In this document: positions 52,547-61,405 of the stretch, piece after piece
Position numbering within the stretch: the first letter of the stretch is position 1
Layout of the letters: every line of letters starts with the position of its first letter
DNA from: Pseudoflavitalea rhizosphaerae
Lineage (GTDB): Bacteria; Bacteroidota; Bacteroidia; Chitinophagales; Chitinophagaceae
DNA: 64,000 nucleotides
Assembly: GCF_003991355.1 (NCBI RefSeq)
Contig: NZ_RCSU01000014.1
Span: forward strand, 86,727-150,726
Direction of reading: 5' to 3'
The notes under the pieces: generated by a model
Database searches by the model: none
What the model was told of the DNA's origin: nothing
Seen by the model: only the letters and a program-made list of their open reading frames with translations
Position numbers and translations under genes: made by a program

Positions 52547-52571
52547 TGATGAAGTTGGAAAGCCCTTATTA

Positions 52572-53555
52572 CTATGGACACTTTTGCAAAATACTCTTTG
52601 TCAATTGGAGAAATTCGAAATAGCTTTTCTGAACTGCATACATATGTGCACCAATTGCTCCATCTGCTGGCTTTAGAAGAAAAATCGGTTTTCTAGCTTC
52701 CATTGACATAGGAGCTAAGCTTCGATAATGCTTTAAAAAGCCAATACAATTAGTATCATCTTCTATTGGAACGGGTTCCTCATCTGCAGGCTGATTCAAT
52801 ACGAATTCAGAAAAAGCTGAAGGTATCTTATTGGCCCACCGTAAATATGATTTAACAGGTCTGCTTTCGCTGGAAGAATACTGCATAACTATATAGCCAC
52901 TTGGAATAGTGTTATTTGCAGGAAGTTGAATGCGTAAACTATCGGGTTTTAATTTCTTTCTTTGAAGCCATTGATTTTTCCATTTATTTAGAGTCGTGCC
53001 AAGGTTTTTTATCCCTTGCAGTGAAAAGAGATCGGGGGAAACAGGCATAATAATATAATCAGAGCTGATTGTTACTGCTCTATTGATGGCTCCGAGATTA
53101 GGTCCCACGTCCACAAGAACAATTTCAGCTTTGAATCTTGTTGCAGCTTCTGCAATGATATTGCCGAAAAGGCTTGTGATTTTGAAACCATAATTGTCTT
53201 CGTCCAGGCATTTAAGCCAGGCATCACTTAATTTGTCTTCAAAAGTTGATAAAGCAAGATTACCGGGAATTAATCCCAGATAATCGTTTATTACTTCAAT
53301 ATAGGCTGGAACTGCTTGATCTCCATTTACTATAGGAATAATGGAATCGAGAATTGAGGTTGGTAATTCCGATTCATACATCTCTTCCAGCCTGTCTTCA
53401 GTAATGAACATTGAAGTGAGGTTGGATTGTGGGTCAAGGTCTATTGTAATGGTTCTGATACCCATTTCAGACAGCATCCATGCTACGTGATAGACGGTAG
53501 TGGTTTTTCCTACTCCTCCCTTGTTATTGAAAAAAGTAATAATTCTCATTACCAA
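52572..53555 (-). CDS. ParA/MinD-type ATPase of a two-gene cassette
   Basis: A 327-residue deviant-Walker ATPase. The Walker A loop is NNKGGVGKTTT with the signature lysine (KGGVGKTT) that allows ATP-dependent dimers; ITIDLDPQSNLTSMF and IVLVDVGPNLG are the further conserved sites. No N-terminal helix-turn-helix and no ParB gene are present, so plasmid-type partition is unlikely. The C-terminal 120 residues are not familiar. The upstream gene overlaps it by 7 bases, which indicates coupled translation with the AlbA_2 protein. AT-rich (a counted line at 52861 is 38% G+C; one in the neighbouring aminotransferase gene is about 58%), suggesting transfer. Confidence 0.88.
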   Translation of the reverse strand: MVMRIITFFNNKGGVGKTTTVYHVAWMLSEMGIRTITIDLDPQSNLTSMFITEDRLEEMYESELPTSILDSIIPIVNGDQAVPAYIEVINDYLGLIPGNLALSTFEDKLSDAWLKCLDEDNYGFKITSLFGNIIAEAATRFKAEIVLVDVGPNLGAINRAVTISSDYIIMPVSPDLFSLQGIKNLGTTLNKWKNQWLQRKKLKPDSLRIQLPANNTIPSGYIVMQYSSSESRPVKSYLRWANKIPSAFSEFVLNQPADEEPVPIEDDTNCIGFLKHYRSLAPMSMEARKPIFLLKPADGAIGAHMYAVQKSYFEFLQLTKSILQKCP

Positions 53556-54745
53556 TTCTGATTTATGGGAATCGTAACCTTGAATTTAGTAGTCAATTTT
53601 AAATCAAAGTCTGGTTCTCCATTTCCATTTTTTTGTAATTCGTTTATGGCTCTTTTTACGCCATAATTAAATCTATTTACATATCCTAATCGTTTCATAG
53701 ACTCTGCAATAACTACATTTCTATAATCACTAGCGTTGGGGAAATTGGCAATAGTCACATCGCCATATAACCCTCCGGGATTTGTTATTTCTATTCGATC
53801 ATCAAATTCGTAAATTAAGATAGGAGAGTTTGATTCATAGTTTCTATGCATTACGGCATTCATTATTAGCTCCCTTAAGGCCCAATAAGGGTAATTTTGA
53901 ATATTTAACTCTTGAAAACTACCTGTCCTTTCAGGTCTTCCTTTAATGACATTATTCTTAATGAAATCGTCTAAAACAGGTAGCTCTGATATGAGAGCCC
54001 CGGAAAACTCTTTGTTAAAAACGACATCATCGGTAAGATTTACTCCGTTGAATTTTACATATTGAATATATGCACCCGGGATCTGAAAAAGGGGATTAAT
54101 GCCAAACATAAGGACCCCTCCATTTGTAGGGCAATTTTCTTTTAGATCATAAAAGCGAAGCGCCGCCATTTGCTCCTCCACGGTTCTACCGTTCTCTGCA
54201 AGGGTTTCCTGGTCAATTGCCAGTGGTAAATATATCAACTTGAAATGTTCAATACTGATATCTGTAATGTTTGAACCTAAAGCCGGCACTAAATCATAAG
54301 TCTTAGCATAGCTGGCTCGTCTTTCAATCAGGATCCTTTCCTCTTCTACACTAGCTTTTGCTTTTCTGGGGCCTACCCTGATCCAGCAACGTCCATCATA
54401 TCTTACAGGCGGAAACCTGGAAGGATTCACTTGTACTACTACAACTTGCCCTCCATCAATATTATGAATGGGGCTTACTGAAATAGATGGCTGTGGTAAT
54501 ACATTTCCATTTGCCTTGACGTTTCCGATCTTTTGTAATTCATCATCCCCGATTTTAATATTGGCAATAGTTCCATCATCATTTACGCCAAGTAGTATAT
54601 ATCCCGGTTTTTTGTGATTCGGAAAGTCATTCGAAAAGGCACAAACTGCCGGCCCTAGCTTATCTTCTCTGAAAGAAATTGTTCTTTCAATTCTATCAGA
54701 TTCTAAATCCTTCATTAAAGCCTGTACATCTTCGATAGAATTCAT
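53549..54745 (-). CDS. AlbA_2 (Schlafen-like) / HATPase_c_4 protein of a two-gene cassette
   Basis: A 398-residue protein of the COG2865-like kind. Residues about 12-130 form an AlbA_2/Schlafen-like nucleic-acid-binding domain: CAFSNDFPNHKKPGYILLGVNDDGTIANI, and RYDGRCWIRVGPRKAKAS. The usual EFK catalytic/ligand triplet is changed to REDK. A C-terminal histidine-kinase-type ATPase fold has the N-box WALRELIMNAVMHRNY and a glycine loop ITNPGGLYG. The winged helix that often ends such proteins is missing. Two counted lines are 30% and 35% G+C. Pairing with a ParA-type ATPase suggests a genome-defence or DNA/RNA-surveillance module; the function is unknown. Confidence 0.85.
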   Translation of the reverse strand: MNSIEDVQALMKDLESDRIERTISFREDKLGPAVCAFSNDFPNHKKPGYILLGVNDDGTIANIKIGDDELQKIGNVKANGNVLPQPSISVSPIHNIDGGQVVVVQVNPSRFPPVRYDGRCWIRVGPRKAKASVEEERILIERRASYAKTYDLVPALGSNITDISIEHFKLIYLPLAIDQETLAENGRTVEEQMAALRFYDLKENCPTNGGVLMFGINPLFQIPGAYIQYVKFNGVNLTDDVVFNKEFSGALISELPVLDDFIKNNVIKGRPERTGSFQELNIQNYPYWALRELIMNAVMHRNYESNSPILIYEFDDRIEITNPGGLYGDVTIANFPNASDYRNVVIAESMKRLGYVNRFNYGVKRAINELQKNGNGEPDFDLKLTTKFKVTIPINQNW

Positions 54746-54787
54746 ATTCAGATTGCAATTTGAAGTAGGATGAATTTATTATATCTC

Positions 54788-54795
54788 CAAATATA
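54788..54795 (-). promoter_or_regulatory. -7 box of the AlbA_2/ParA cassette
   Basis: On the minus strand TATATTTG matches TAnnTTTG exactly, 42 bases upstream of the AlbA_2 gene's ATG. No clean TTTG is found at -33. Confidence 0.5.
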
Positions 54796-54808
54796 GACTT
54801 TTCCATAA

Positions 54809-56557
54809 TTATCCCTTGCTTTTCCGGCTGGCAATACCGCCTTTCTTGCTATCAACCACAATCGTATAACCGCTATTTCCCTGCACGATCCACCTCACAG
54901 TTACCGTACTGGTTCCGGGAATATTCGACACTTCGATCACTGCGGGATCATTCTTCTGTTCTTTGGTAATGTTCAGATCCCGGTTCTCCACCAGCATACC
55001 GGCCAGCACTTTGGCGCCGCTGATGCTGATCTTATCGGGTTGTTCGATCTTGTATTTGAGGTCCTGGCTGGCATGGGTAGGGATCACGCGCTGGTTGCTG
55101 ATGATAGCCGTTACTTCTTTCAATCCATCGCCTAAATCCTTTTCCATAATTGAATCGATACTGAGTTTCGGTGTCTGGTAGCAATGGAATACACTGAAGC
55201 TCATGTTTCGATGCGCATCCGCTTCCAGCAGGAAGCCCGGATGCATACGACCGAAATTCTTCTTGAAGCCTCCGATCTCTATCTTGCCATATTGCGGATG
55301 TTCATAGGGTTTCCATTCTACGAATGCATCTTTGAACAGCAGGTAACGGTCGAATGTATACGAAGGATCGGCGGCTGGTGGTTCATCATCGTTGCCTTTG
55401 TTGAACATCAGGTAGCCTGTCCAGAGTTCGTTGGAGAAAGTATAGATGCCGCGGCCACCATAGAACCAGTCGAGTTCCCCGCCGTACACGGAATACATAT
55501 CTTTATATACCACCAGGTAGCGATACCCGGGCATCAGGCTTTCGCCTTTTTTAGCGAGGTAGTCGTAAATGGCGATATCAGCCTGGTTGTAAGTGCCGAT
55601 ATCTTCGGCAGCGCCTGGGCCGCGAAGGATCATACCGCCTGCATTGTGGTACGACTGTGCCGCTGCGATATTCGGGTGCTTCATCACAAACTCCATCACG
55701 GCGCGGTTCTCGGGCAATGAGAAAGGATATTTGTAGGCCCCTCCCTGGATGGTATTGGGCTGCCAGTTCCAGCCCCAGTCGCGGTTCGGATCATATTGAT
55801 GCGTGGGCGCATCTTCGTTCACCAGTCCATCGCCATCATTATCGATACCTTCTGCGCCGAGCACATCGTATTCGCCTTTTTCTTCAGGTCCAGCCTGTAC
55901 CATTTTTCGGGGATCTGAAGGATCCTGCTTCCAGCGGCCATTGGGATTGCGTCTGCGCATCATCGTTATGCTGCCGTCGCCATCGAGATCATCATAAGGG
56001 TCTTCATCCACTGTGCCGTCACGGTCATTGTCGATAGGGATCAATCCGGAGCGAGGCGAGTGTGCTGTATTGGGTTCATGGAAGAAATAATCCCTGGCAT
56101 CGGGGTTGATAGTAGGAACGATGTAGAATGTTTTGTCTTCCAGCAATTCCCTGATGAAAGCATTGTCGGTAAAGGATTCCAGCAGGTACCATGCAGTGTA
56201 CATGGCAAACTCGCTTCCCTGTACTTCGTTGGAATGGATATTTCCATCGATGTACATGGCAGGCTTACGGTGAGGGTCACCCTTTTTCAGATCGGAGATG
56301 GTGAGGCACCAGAGTTCTTTTCCCTTGAAGGATTTGCCGATCGATTCCAGCTTGCAGAGACCGGGATGCGCTGCCGCCAGTTTTTTGCAGATCTCTGTGA
56401 TGGCTGCATAATCATTGTAGCGGTTCCAACTGATCGGCACTTTGGGATTCACCGGTGTGCCAACAGCTTTGAACACCTGGTTGGGTTGCTGCGCCTGTGT
56501 GCATACAACAAGGCTGAATACAACAGGCAGCAGGAATGTTTTTATGTTGAACGACAT
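54809..56557 (-). CDS. Secreted M14-family zinc carboxypeptidase with Ca-binding repeats
   Basis: From the ATG at 56557 the protein has 582 residues and a signal peptide (MSFNIKTFLLPVVFSLVVCTQAQ); longer upstream starts lack one. The M14 zinc site is complete: H108-x2-E111 in IDGNIHSNEVQG and H304 in AAAQSYHNAGG. Two Asp/Gly-rich loops, DNDRDGTVDEDPYDDLDGDG and DNDGDGLVNED, resemble calcium-binding EF-hand or thrombospondin-type repeats inserted in the catalytic domain. A C-terminal beta-sandwich follows. Cleaves C-terminal residues from peptides or processes cell wall. Encoded 23 bases downstream of a degenerate paralogue. Confidence 0.9.
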   Translation of the reverse strand: MSFNIKTFLLPVVFSLVVCTQAQQPNQVFKAVGTPVNPKVPISWNRYNDYAAITEICKKLAAAHPGLCKLESIGKSFKGKELWCLTISDLKKGDPHRKPAMYIDGNIHSNEVQGSEFAMYTAWYLLESFTDNAFIRELLEDKTFYIVPTINPDARDYFFHEPNTAHSPRSGLIPIDNDRDGTVDEDPYDDLDGDGSITMMRRRNPNGRWKQDPSDPRKMVQAGPEEKGEYDVLGAEGIDNDGDGLVNEDAPTHQYDPNRDWGWNWQPNTIQGGAYKYPFSLPENRAVMEFVMKHPNIAAAQSYHNAGGMILRGPGAAEDIGTYNQADIAIYDYLAKKGESLMPGYRYLVVYKDMYSVYGGELDWFYGGRGIYTFSNELWTGYLMFNKGNDDEPPAADPSYTFDRYLLFKDAFVEWKPYEHPQYGKIEIGGFKKNFGRMHPGFLLEADAHRNMSFSVFHCYQTPKLSIDSIMEKDLGDGLKEVTAIISNQRVIPTHASQDLKYKIEQPDKISISGAKVLAGMLVENRDLNITKEQKNDPAVIEVSNIPGTSTVTVRWIVQGNSGYTIVVDSKKGGIASRKSKG

Positions 56558-56580
56558 AAGTCTGAGTTTGTGGGTGAACA

Positions 56581-58221
56581 TTACAGGTTTAAGTAAATAC
56601 TGGCATTGCCGGTGGTAGGACAAACTGCTTCGATAGATAGTTTACCCGTTCCCTTGATCAGCCAGCTGAGTTGCTGGCTGCTATTGGCGTCCAGCGAGCC
56701 GAGCAATTGGTTCTTACGTCCACTAATCACCTGCTGGTTACCGGTAGTACCCACCTTGACCGATATGCGCTTTGTGAAATAATTTCGCTCACCAATCTTG
56801 GTATGTGAGGCCAGCAAGCCCTTGTTGGTGATGTCTACAGTAACACGGGTGAGTCCAGCCGACACTTTTTCTGTTTTGATGTTCAGTATTTCCAGCGATG
56901 GCTGGTAGCCTGCCAGCTGCACCAGGAAGTTCGTATGTTGCTGAACGATAGCAGGCACCATTTTGTATGGAGGATTGATGAGCACAAATGGGGCCACACC
57001 GCCCACTTCCACTTTCTGACCGGGAAAATCCGGGTGGGATACGGTTTTCCAATCTGTGAACGTATTGCTGATCCCTTGTTGCGAAGCCCAGCGAAGGTAG
57101 TTGGCGGTGGGATCGTCAGCAGTGAATGTTTTTTCTTTTTTGGCTGTGTCTGGTTTTGTTTTGGGTACGGCCCAGCCGGGTGTGCTGAAACTGTATCGTG
57201 CGTAGTGGTAATAGGCCCAGGAGAGCAGATCGCCGCCGGCGGCATTCGACTTTGGAGCGTCTTTGAATGTTACCGTTTTATTGTAGAGATCGGTTACCGT
57301 GGCATTGGCTTTCACATCGGCCTCCAGCCAGCCATTCACCAATTTCTGTGAAGCGGCGGCTGCATTGTAGGAGAGGGGTGTGCTCAGGTTGTTATTGCTG
57401 CTGAAGCTCACTACGGCATATACATTGAAGTGTTCATAGAGTTTGTCGAGCAAGGCTCTTGTTTCCGGTTCGGATACGGCAAATTCGCCGGAGCCTGGAA
57501 TGAAGGGAGGATATTTATGTGTAAGGTTCTTGTTGAAATGTACACCGCCTTCTCCGTCTTCATTGAAGCGATCGTCTTTATCGTTGTCGATGCCTTCGGA
57601 ATAGAGGAGATATTGTCCTTTTTCCCCTTTTGCAGGATCGGCTTTGATCAGTACGCGTGGATCATCCGGATGAAGTTTGTATTGACCGATGGGAGATTCC
57701 ACGCGCATGAATGTGATCTTTCCATTATTATCGAGATCATCAAAACCATCTTCATTGAGTTTGCCATCGCGGTCGTCATCCGTTTTGCCGGCATTGCCCT
57801 GGCGTTCATATTTCAGACTGGCGAAATATTGTTCCGATGCGTCCGGGCTCATATTCGGGAATACGTAGAAGGTAGTGCGGCTGAGCAATTGGCGGATGGA
57901 ATCGGATTGGCTTGCAGCCAGGACTTTCTCTGCAAATCCCAATGCCAGTTCTGCCCCTAGCAGGTGCTGGCCTTCCACGCCTCCCACCACAGCAATGGCA
58001 GGTTTGTCATCGGCTGGCTTTGTACCGATGGTGATCATCCAGATATCTTTTCCTCCTGCAGTTTTAGTGAGGGATTGCACGCTTACCAGTGAAGGATAGC
58101 CGGAGGCAAGTGCCTGGATGCGCCGGGATTGTTGCTGATGGTTACTGTAACCGGCCGGGGACTGCGCTGCCAGTAATGCGGGCAGGCTGCACAGCGCAAG
58201 GGCTGTCAGGGCTTTTCTCAT
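56581..58221 (-). CDS. M14 carboxypeptidase-like protein with altered zinc site
   Basis: A 546-residue secreted paralogue of the next gene downstream (signal peptide MRKALTALALCSLPALLAAQ). The fold and the calcium-type loops (DDDRDGKLNEDGFDDLDNNG) are kept. In the zinc motif the ligands are exchanged: GNIHSNEVQGSE of the paralogue aligns with GGVEGQHLLGAE, giving E83-x2-H86 instead of His-x2-Glu. The third ligand, H304 in the paralogue, aligns with S274. It is therefore probably a non-catalytic relative or has changed chemistry, perhaps a partner or binding protein for the active enzyme. Confidence 0.85.
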   Translation of the reverse strand: MRKALTALALCSLPALLAAQSPAGYSNHQQQSRRIQALASGYPSLVSVQSLTKTAGGKDIWMITIGTKPADDKPAIAVVGGVEGQHLLGAELALGFAEKVLAASQSDSIRQLLSRTTFYVFPNMSPDASEQYFASLKYERQGNAGKTDDDRDGKLNEDGFDDLDNNGKITFMRVESPIGQYKLHPDDPRVLIKADPAKGEKGQYLLYSEGIDNDKDDRFNEDGEGGVHFNKNLTHKYPPFIPGSGEFAVSEPETRALLDKLYEHFNVYAVVSFSSNNNLSTPLSYNAAAASQKLVNGWLEADVKANATVTDLYNKTVTFKDAPKSNAAGGDLLSWAYYHYARYSFSTPGWAVPKTKPDTAKKEKTFTADDPTANYLRWASQQGISNTFTDWKTVSHPDFPGQKVEVGGVAPFVLINPPYKMVPAIVQQHTNFLVQLAGYQPSLEILNIKTEKVSAGLTRVTVDITNKGLLASHTKIGERNYFTKRISVKVGTTGNQQVISGRKNQLLGSLDANSSQQLSWLIKGTGKLSIEAVCPTTGNASIYLNL

Positions 58222-58289
58222 GCAGAATTATTTGGAAATAAATATAGCGGTTAAAGCTCCAAAAGTCAAATGGAATTGATGGAAGGTAA

Positions 58290-58886
58290 TCAGCGTTTCT
58301 GAGCCGAAAGAGCTAGCAGCTCTTTATGGAGGGCGAGTACCTGCGGGAGTACGGGTTGTTGCTCATCATTTACAATAACGAAGTTGCACAACCGCATTTT
58401 GATGTTTTCGTCAATTTGTTTGCTCATACGGGCGAGTACGGCTTCGCGGGTGATATTATCGCGCTGCATGGCGCGGTGGATGCGTAAGGCGACGGGCGCA
58501 TATACTCCGATGATATAATCCAGAGAGGCGGCAGAGCCGGACTCGAAGAAGAGGGCGGCCTCCTTGATAGCGTAGGGAGTGGTTTGGGCCTGCATCCATT
58601 TTTCTCCGTCGCGGATAGTGGCAGGATGCACCAGCGCATTGAGCTGTTCCAGTTTTTCCTGGCGGTCGAATACGAGGGAGGAAAGAACTTTTCGGTTAAG
58701 CACGCCGTTAGAATAAGTCTCTGGTCCGAAAGTGTCGATGATAGACTGGCGGAGTTCCGGGTCTGTATTCATGATTCGTTTGGCGGCATCGTCTGCATAG
58801 TAAACAGGAATGCCGAGCACTTCAAAGATGCGGGCCACAGTACTTTTGCCTGAGCCGATACCACCGGTAATGCCAACGCTGATCAT
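58290..58886 (-). CDS. coaE: Dephospho-CoA kinase
   Basis: Last step of coenzyme A synthesis: phosphorylates the 3'-hydroxyl of dephospho-CoA. The 198-residue protein has a P-loop GITGGIGSGKST (residues 5-16), the YYADDAAKRIM segment with the catalytic aspartate, and a lid region. Length normal. A minus-strand terminator lies just upstream, after yajC, so coaE is either read through from the nusB-yajC operon or has its own promoter. Confidence 0.95.
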   Translation of the reverse strand: MISVGITGGIGSGKSTVARIFEVLGIPVYYADDAAKRIMNTDPELRQSIIDTFGPETYSNGVLNRKVLSSLVFDRQEKLEQLNALVHPATIRDGEKWMQAQTTPYAIKEAALFFESGSAASLDYIIGVYAPVALRIHRAMQRDNITREAVLARMSKQIDENIKMRLCNFVIVNDEQQPVLPQVLALHKELLALSAQKR

Positions 58887-58918
58887 AAGCTGCTAAAATA
58901 ACGCATTTAGAGATTGCA

Positions 58919-58944
58919 TAAAAAAGCGCCTCAGTTGAGGCGCT
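58919..58944 (-). terminator. Terminator between yajC and coaE
   Basis: On the minus strand, AGCGCCTCA/TGAGGCGCT (nine perfect pairs, two-base gap in the loop centre) followed by six T, 25 bases after the yajC stop. Confidence 0.9.
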
Positions 58945-58969
58945 CAATCAGGTAATCGCTTTTGCACAA

Positions 58970-59302
58970 CTACTTAGCAGGAGCAGCTGCCTTATTGATA
59001 TTATTAGTCCACTCCATGGAGATGGCGCTCTTTTCGATCTTGATATAGCTGCCGGGGCTGGTTTCCAGTTGGATGGTGCCGTCTTCGTTCATTTTGTTAA
59101 CCACACCGTGGATACCTGCGATGGTAACGATCTTGTCACCTTTTTGCAGGTTCTCCTGGAATTGTTTGGCCAGCTTGGCTTTTTTGGCTTGCGGACGGAT
59201 CATGAACAACCAGAATACGAGGATCATACCACCCAGTAATACCATGTTCATCCAGCCTGCGCCGCCGCCTTGTGCCTGTAAGAAAATCACTAACTGTGTC
59301 AT
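58970..59302 (-). CDS. yajC: Preprotein translocase accessory subunit YajC
   Basis: A 110-residue protein with one N-terminal membrane helix (WMNMVLLGGMILVFWLFMIRPQ) and the family motif RPQAKKAKLAKQFQENLQKGDKIVTIAGIHGVV. It associates with SecDF, here encoded elsewhere in the window (46.6-49.7 kb). It lies 39 bases behind the DUF1573 lipoprotein gene, in the usual Bacteroidota order nusB - DUF1573 - yajC. Confidence 0.96.
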   Translation of the reverse strand: MTQLVIFLQAQGGGAGWMNMVLLGGMILVFWLFMIRPQAKKAKLAKQFQENLQKGDKIVTIAGIHGVVNKMNEDGTIQLETSPGSYIKIEKSAISMEWTNNINKAAAPAK

Positions 59303-59341
59303 TGTATTGAATTTGAGAATTTGTGTTTGTAATGAGGTTTG

Positions 59342-59779
59342 TTATTTTTTTGTGGGAACTACTTCAACGTTGAAAGATACTTCATGGGTCTGGGAACCGT
59401 TGGTGTTGGCATCCACGGAGATGCTCTTGTGGTTCACGCCGGCCCTGCCCTTGCTGTCGAATGTGGCTTTGATCTCGCCTTCTGCGCCGGGAGCGATGGG
59501 TTCTGCGGGAGGATTGGCTACCGTACATCCGCAACCGGGATGAACACCGCGGATCACCAGTGGTTTCTTGCCGGTGTTCTTGAATCGGAATACCACTTCC
59601 ACCATTTGCCCTTCATTGATCTTGCCCAGGTCTACATTGGGGTTGATCCACTCAATATCTGTCAGTTCTTTCGAGTTGATCAGCTCCGGTTGTTTATAGG
59701 TCTGCTCGCTGTTGCCGCAGCCTGTTGCCAATGCTGCAGCTAAAATGAGTGAGAATGCTATTTTCATCAGGCCAGCCAT
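59342..59779 (-). CDS. DUF1573 lipoprotein
   Basis: A 145-residue protein with a lipoprotein signal (lipobox LATGC, cysteine 21) and one immunoglobulin-like DUF1573 domain (DLGKINEGQMVEVVFRFKNTGKKPLVIRGVHPGCGC). The CGC motif is typical of the family. The start may also be the ATG at 59767 (MKIAFSLILA), four codons downstream. DUF1573 proteins are abundant in Bacteroidota and lack an assigned function. Situated between nusB and yajC, and co-transcribed with them. Confidence 0.9.
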   Translation of the reverse strand: MAGLMKIAFSLILAAALATGCGNSEQTYKQPELINSKELTDIEWINPNVDLGKINEGQMVEVVFRFKNTGKKPLVIRGVHPGCGCTVANPPAEPIAPGAEGEIKATFDSKGRAGVNHKSISVDANTNGSQTHEVSFNVEVVPTKK

Positions 59780-59809
59780 TTTTACAAATCTAATGAATGA
59801 TAGGTTTGA

Positions 59810-60772
59810 TCAGCTTTGTTTATTATTAGGATTCGGTGAAAATGCCACTTTGCGCATTTTATTGTCGCGCACCAGGTCCTTATGAATATTATCCAGAATT
59901 CCATTTACAAACTGACCGCTTTGCGGAGTGCTGTACTCTTTGGCCAGATCGATGTATTCATTGATGGTCACCTTGGGCGGAATGGTTTCAAAGAAAAGGA
60001 ATTCGCAAACACCCATGCGCATCAGCAGCATGTCCAGCACCGCGATCCTGTCTGCATCCCAGTTCTTCAGCTTGGGCCGGATATATTCCATGGTGAGTTC
60101 TTTCTTTTCTACAGTGGTCTCCAACAGGTTTTTAGCGAAGTACCATTTTTCATTTCCCAGGAGTTCCTGGAAATTGAAATTGGCGGGCTTTGAGAGGAAG
60201 GTCATGAGCAGTTGACTGAGCATGTCCCCATCATCATCCCAGTTGCTGAAATATTCTTCCACATAACTGTCGAAGCGTTCGTTGCTCAGCATCAGTTGTG
60301 TGAAGATGAATTCCAGGATCTCTTTTTCCTGTTTTTTATCCCTGCCCTGAACTGTGGTATATTCTTTGTATTCGGGCCTCTCCACCAATTCCAGGTAGAT
60401 TTTCTTTACCATGTCCTGATCAGTGATGGAAGAAGGTTTGGCTTCTTTCTTCGCTTGCAGCCAGGAAGGTGATTCCAGTATTTTCCAGAGTACTTCATTG
60501 CCTGCGAGCTTGGTGTTCACACTGAGGTCTTCGGCTGAGGGTAAGTGTTTGGCGGCGCGGTTGCGTGCATCGGTTTCTGCGTAGCGGGCCAATTCTGTGA
60601 GAAAATGAACCATGAACACAAACAGTTGCTGCGACTGATCGAATTGTTTTTGTAAAATCTTCACCTGTTCTGCGGTGGTCAATTTCTTTTCTTCGCCTGA
60701 CTCTGCGAACTGGGTTTCCACAGCATACAAGGTCTGCATTACTTTCACACGAATATTTCTTCTGCTGATCAT
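59810..60772 (-). CDS. nusB: Transcription antitermination protein NusB, long form
   Basis: RNA-binding protein that with NusE/S10 binds boxA during rRNA transcription. It starts with the signature RRNIRVKVMQTLYAVE. The 320 residues are twice the enterobacterial length, due to a Bacteroidota-specific middle insertion. The standard C-terminal half holds DRIAVLDMLLMRMGVCEFL, TINEYIDLAKEYSTPQSGQFVNGILDNI. The promoter is clear (60798-60830). First gene of nusB-DUF1573-yajC. Confidence 0.95.
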   Translation of the reverse strand: MISRRNIRVKVMQTLYAVETQFAESGEEKKLTTAEQVKILQKQFDQSQQLFVFMVHFLTELARYAETDARNRAAKHLPSAEDLSVNTKLAGNEVLWKILESPSWLQAKKEAKPSSITDQDMVKKIYLELVERPEYKEYTTVQGRDKKQEKEILEFIFTQLMLSNERFDSYVEEYFSNWDDDGDMLSQLLMTFLSKPANFNFQELLGNEKWYFAKNLLETTVEKKELTMEYIRPKLKNWDADRIAVLDMLLMRMGVCEFLFFETIPPKVTINEYIDLAKEYSTPQSGQFVNGILDNIHKDLVRDNKMRKVAFSPNPNNKQS

Positions 60773-60797
60773 TTTCTAAGAACTGTTTTAGAGCGGG

Positions 60798-60830
60798 CAA
60801 AGCTAAATCATTTAGGGCTTCGCCCCAAAA
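60798..60830 (-). promoter_or_regulatory. Promoter of nusB operon
   Basis: On the minus strand TTTTG (60826-60830) and TAGCTTTG (60798-60805) are separated by 20 bases, a strong Bacteroidota promoter 25 bases before the nusB ATG. Confidence 0.75.
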
Positions 60831-60855
60831 TTAGGATTGAGGCAGCATTGAGGGC

Positions 60856-61089
60856 ATGTCTGAAAATTTGACACTGGAAATGAATGAGATAGCCCCGGTA
60901 ATTGGGCGTTTTTTGTCAGGGAGCCTGCTCAATCCGGAAAAAATGACCTATTCGTTTACCGGAAAGGCCGATTGGTATGAAATTCGTTTACCTTTGGCAG
61001 CCTTGGACCGGAACGGGCAAAACTATATCCGATCGGTCGAAAATTCACTAATAAATTTAAAAACTGATACAAAATGGCTAAGAAGTTAA
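60856..61089 (+). CDS. Possible small ORF before groES
   Basis: A 77-codon frame whose stop overlaps the groES start by 16 bases. It has no family resemblance that I recognise, no signal peptide and no membrane segment. A promoter-like TACCTTTG box for groES lies inside it (60989-60996). It may be plain upstream sequence; included only because the frame fills the gap and overlaps groES in a way consistent with translational coupling. Confidence 0.25.
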   Translation: MSENLTLEMNEIAPVIGRFLSGSLLNPEKMTYSFTGKADWYEIRLPLAALDRNGQNYIRSVENSLINLKTDTKWLRS

Positions 61090-61355
61090 ATGTTACCCCA
61101 CTTCACGACAGGGTAATTGTGAAACCTGCTAAAGCGGAAGAAAAAACTGCTGGTGGTATCATCATTCCTGATACAGCAAAAGAAAAACCCCAGCGCGGAA
61201 CCATCGTAGCTGCCGGCCCCGGCAAAAAAGATGAGCCCGTTACCGTAAAAGTTGGAGACACTGTACTGTATGGCAAATATGCCGGTACCGAGATCCAGAT
61301 CGAAGGTGAAGACCTCCTGATCATGAGAGAAAGCGACATCTTAGCAATCGTTTAA
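61074..61355 (+). CDS. groES: Co-chaperonin GroES
   Basis: Heptameric lid of the GroEL folding chamber, 93 residues. [35 protein letters not shown] includes the mobile loop ([10 protein letters not shown]), and [28 protein letters not shown] is the conserved end. groEL follows 50 bases later. No CIRCE inverted repeat (TTAGCACTC-N9-GAGTGCTAA) is visible upstream, so HrcA control is not supported. Confidence 0.97.
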   Translation: MAKKLNVTPLHDRVIVKPAKAEEKTAGGIIIPDTAKEKPQRGTIVAAGPGKKDEPVTVKVGDTVLYGKYAGTEIQIEGEDLLIMRESDILAIV

Positions 61356-61405
61356 TCGTAAACGTTCGTTCCTATCTAATTCAAAAATTTTCAAATTAAC
61401 AGTAT

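Noticed and set aside
61000..61073. CIRCE heat-shock operator before groES
   Set aside because: No TTAGCACTC-N9-GAGTGCTAA inverted repeat is present in the upstream region.
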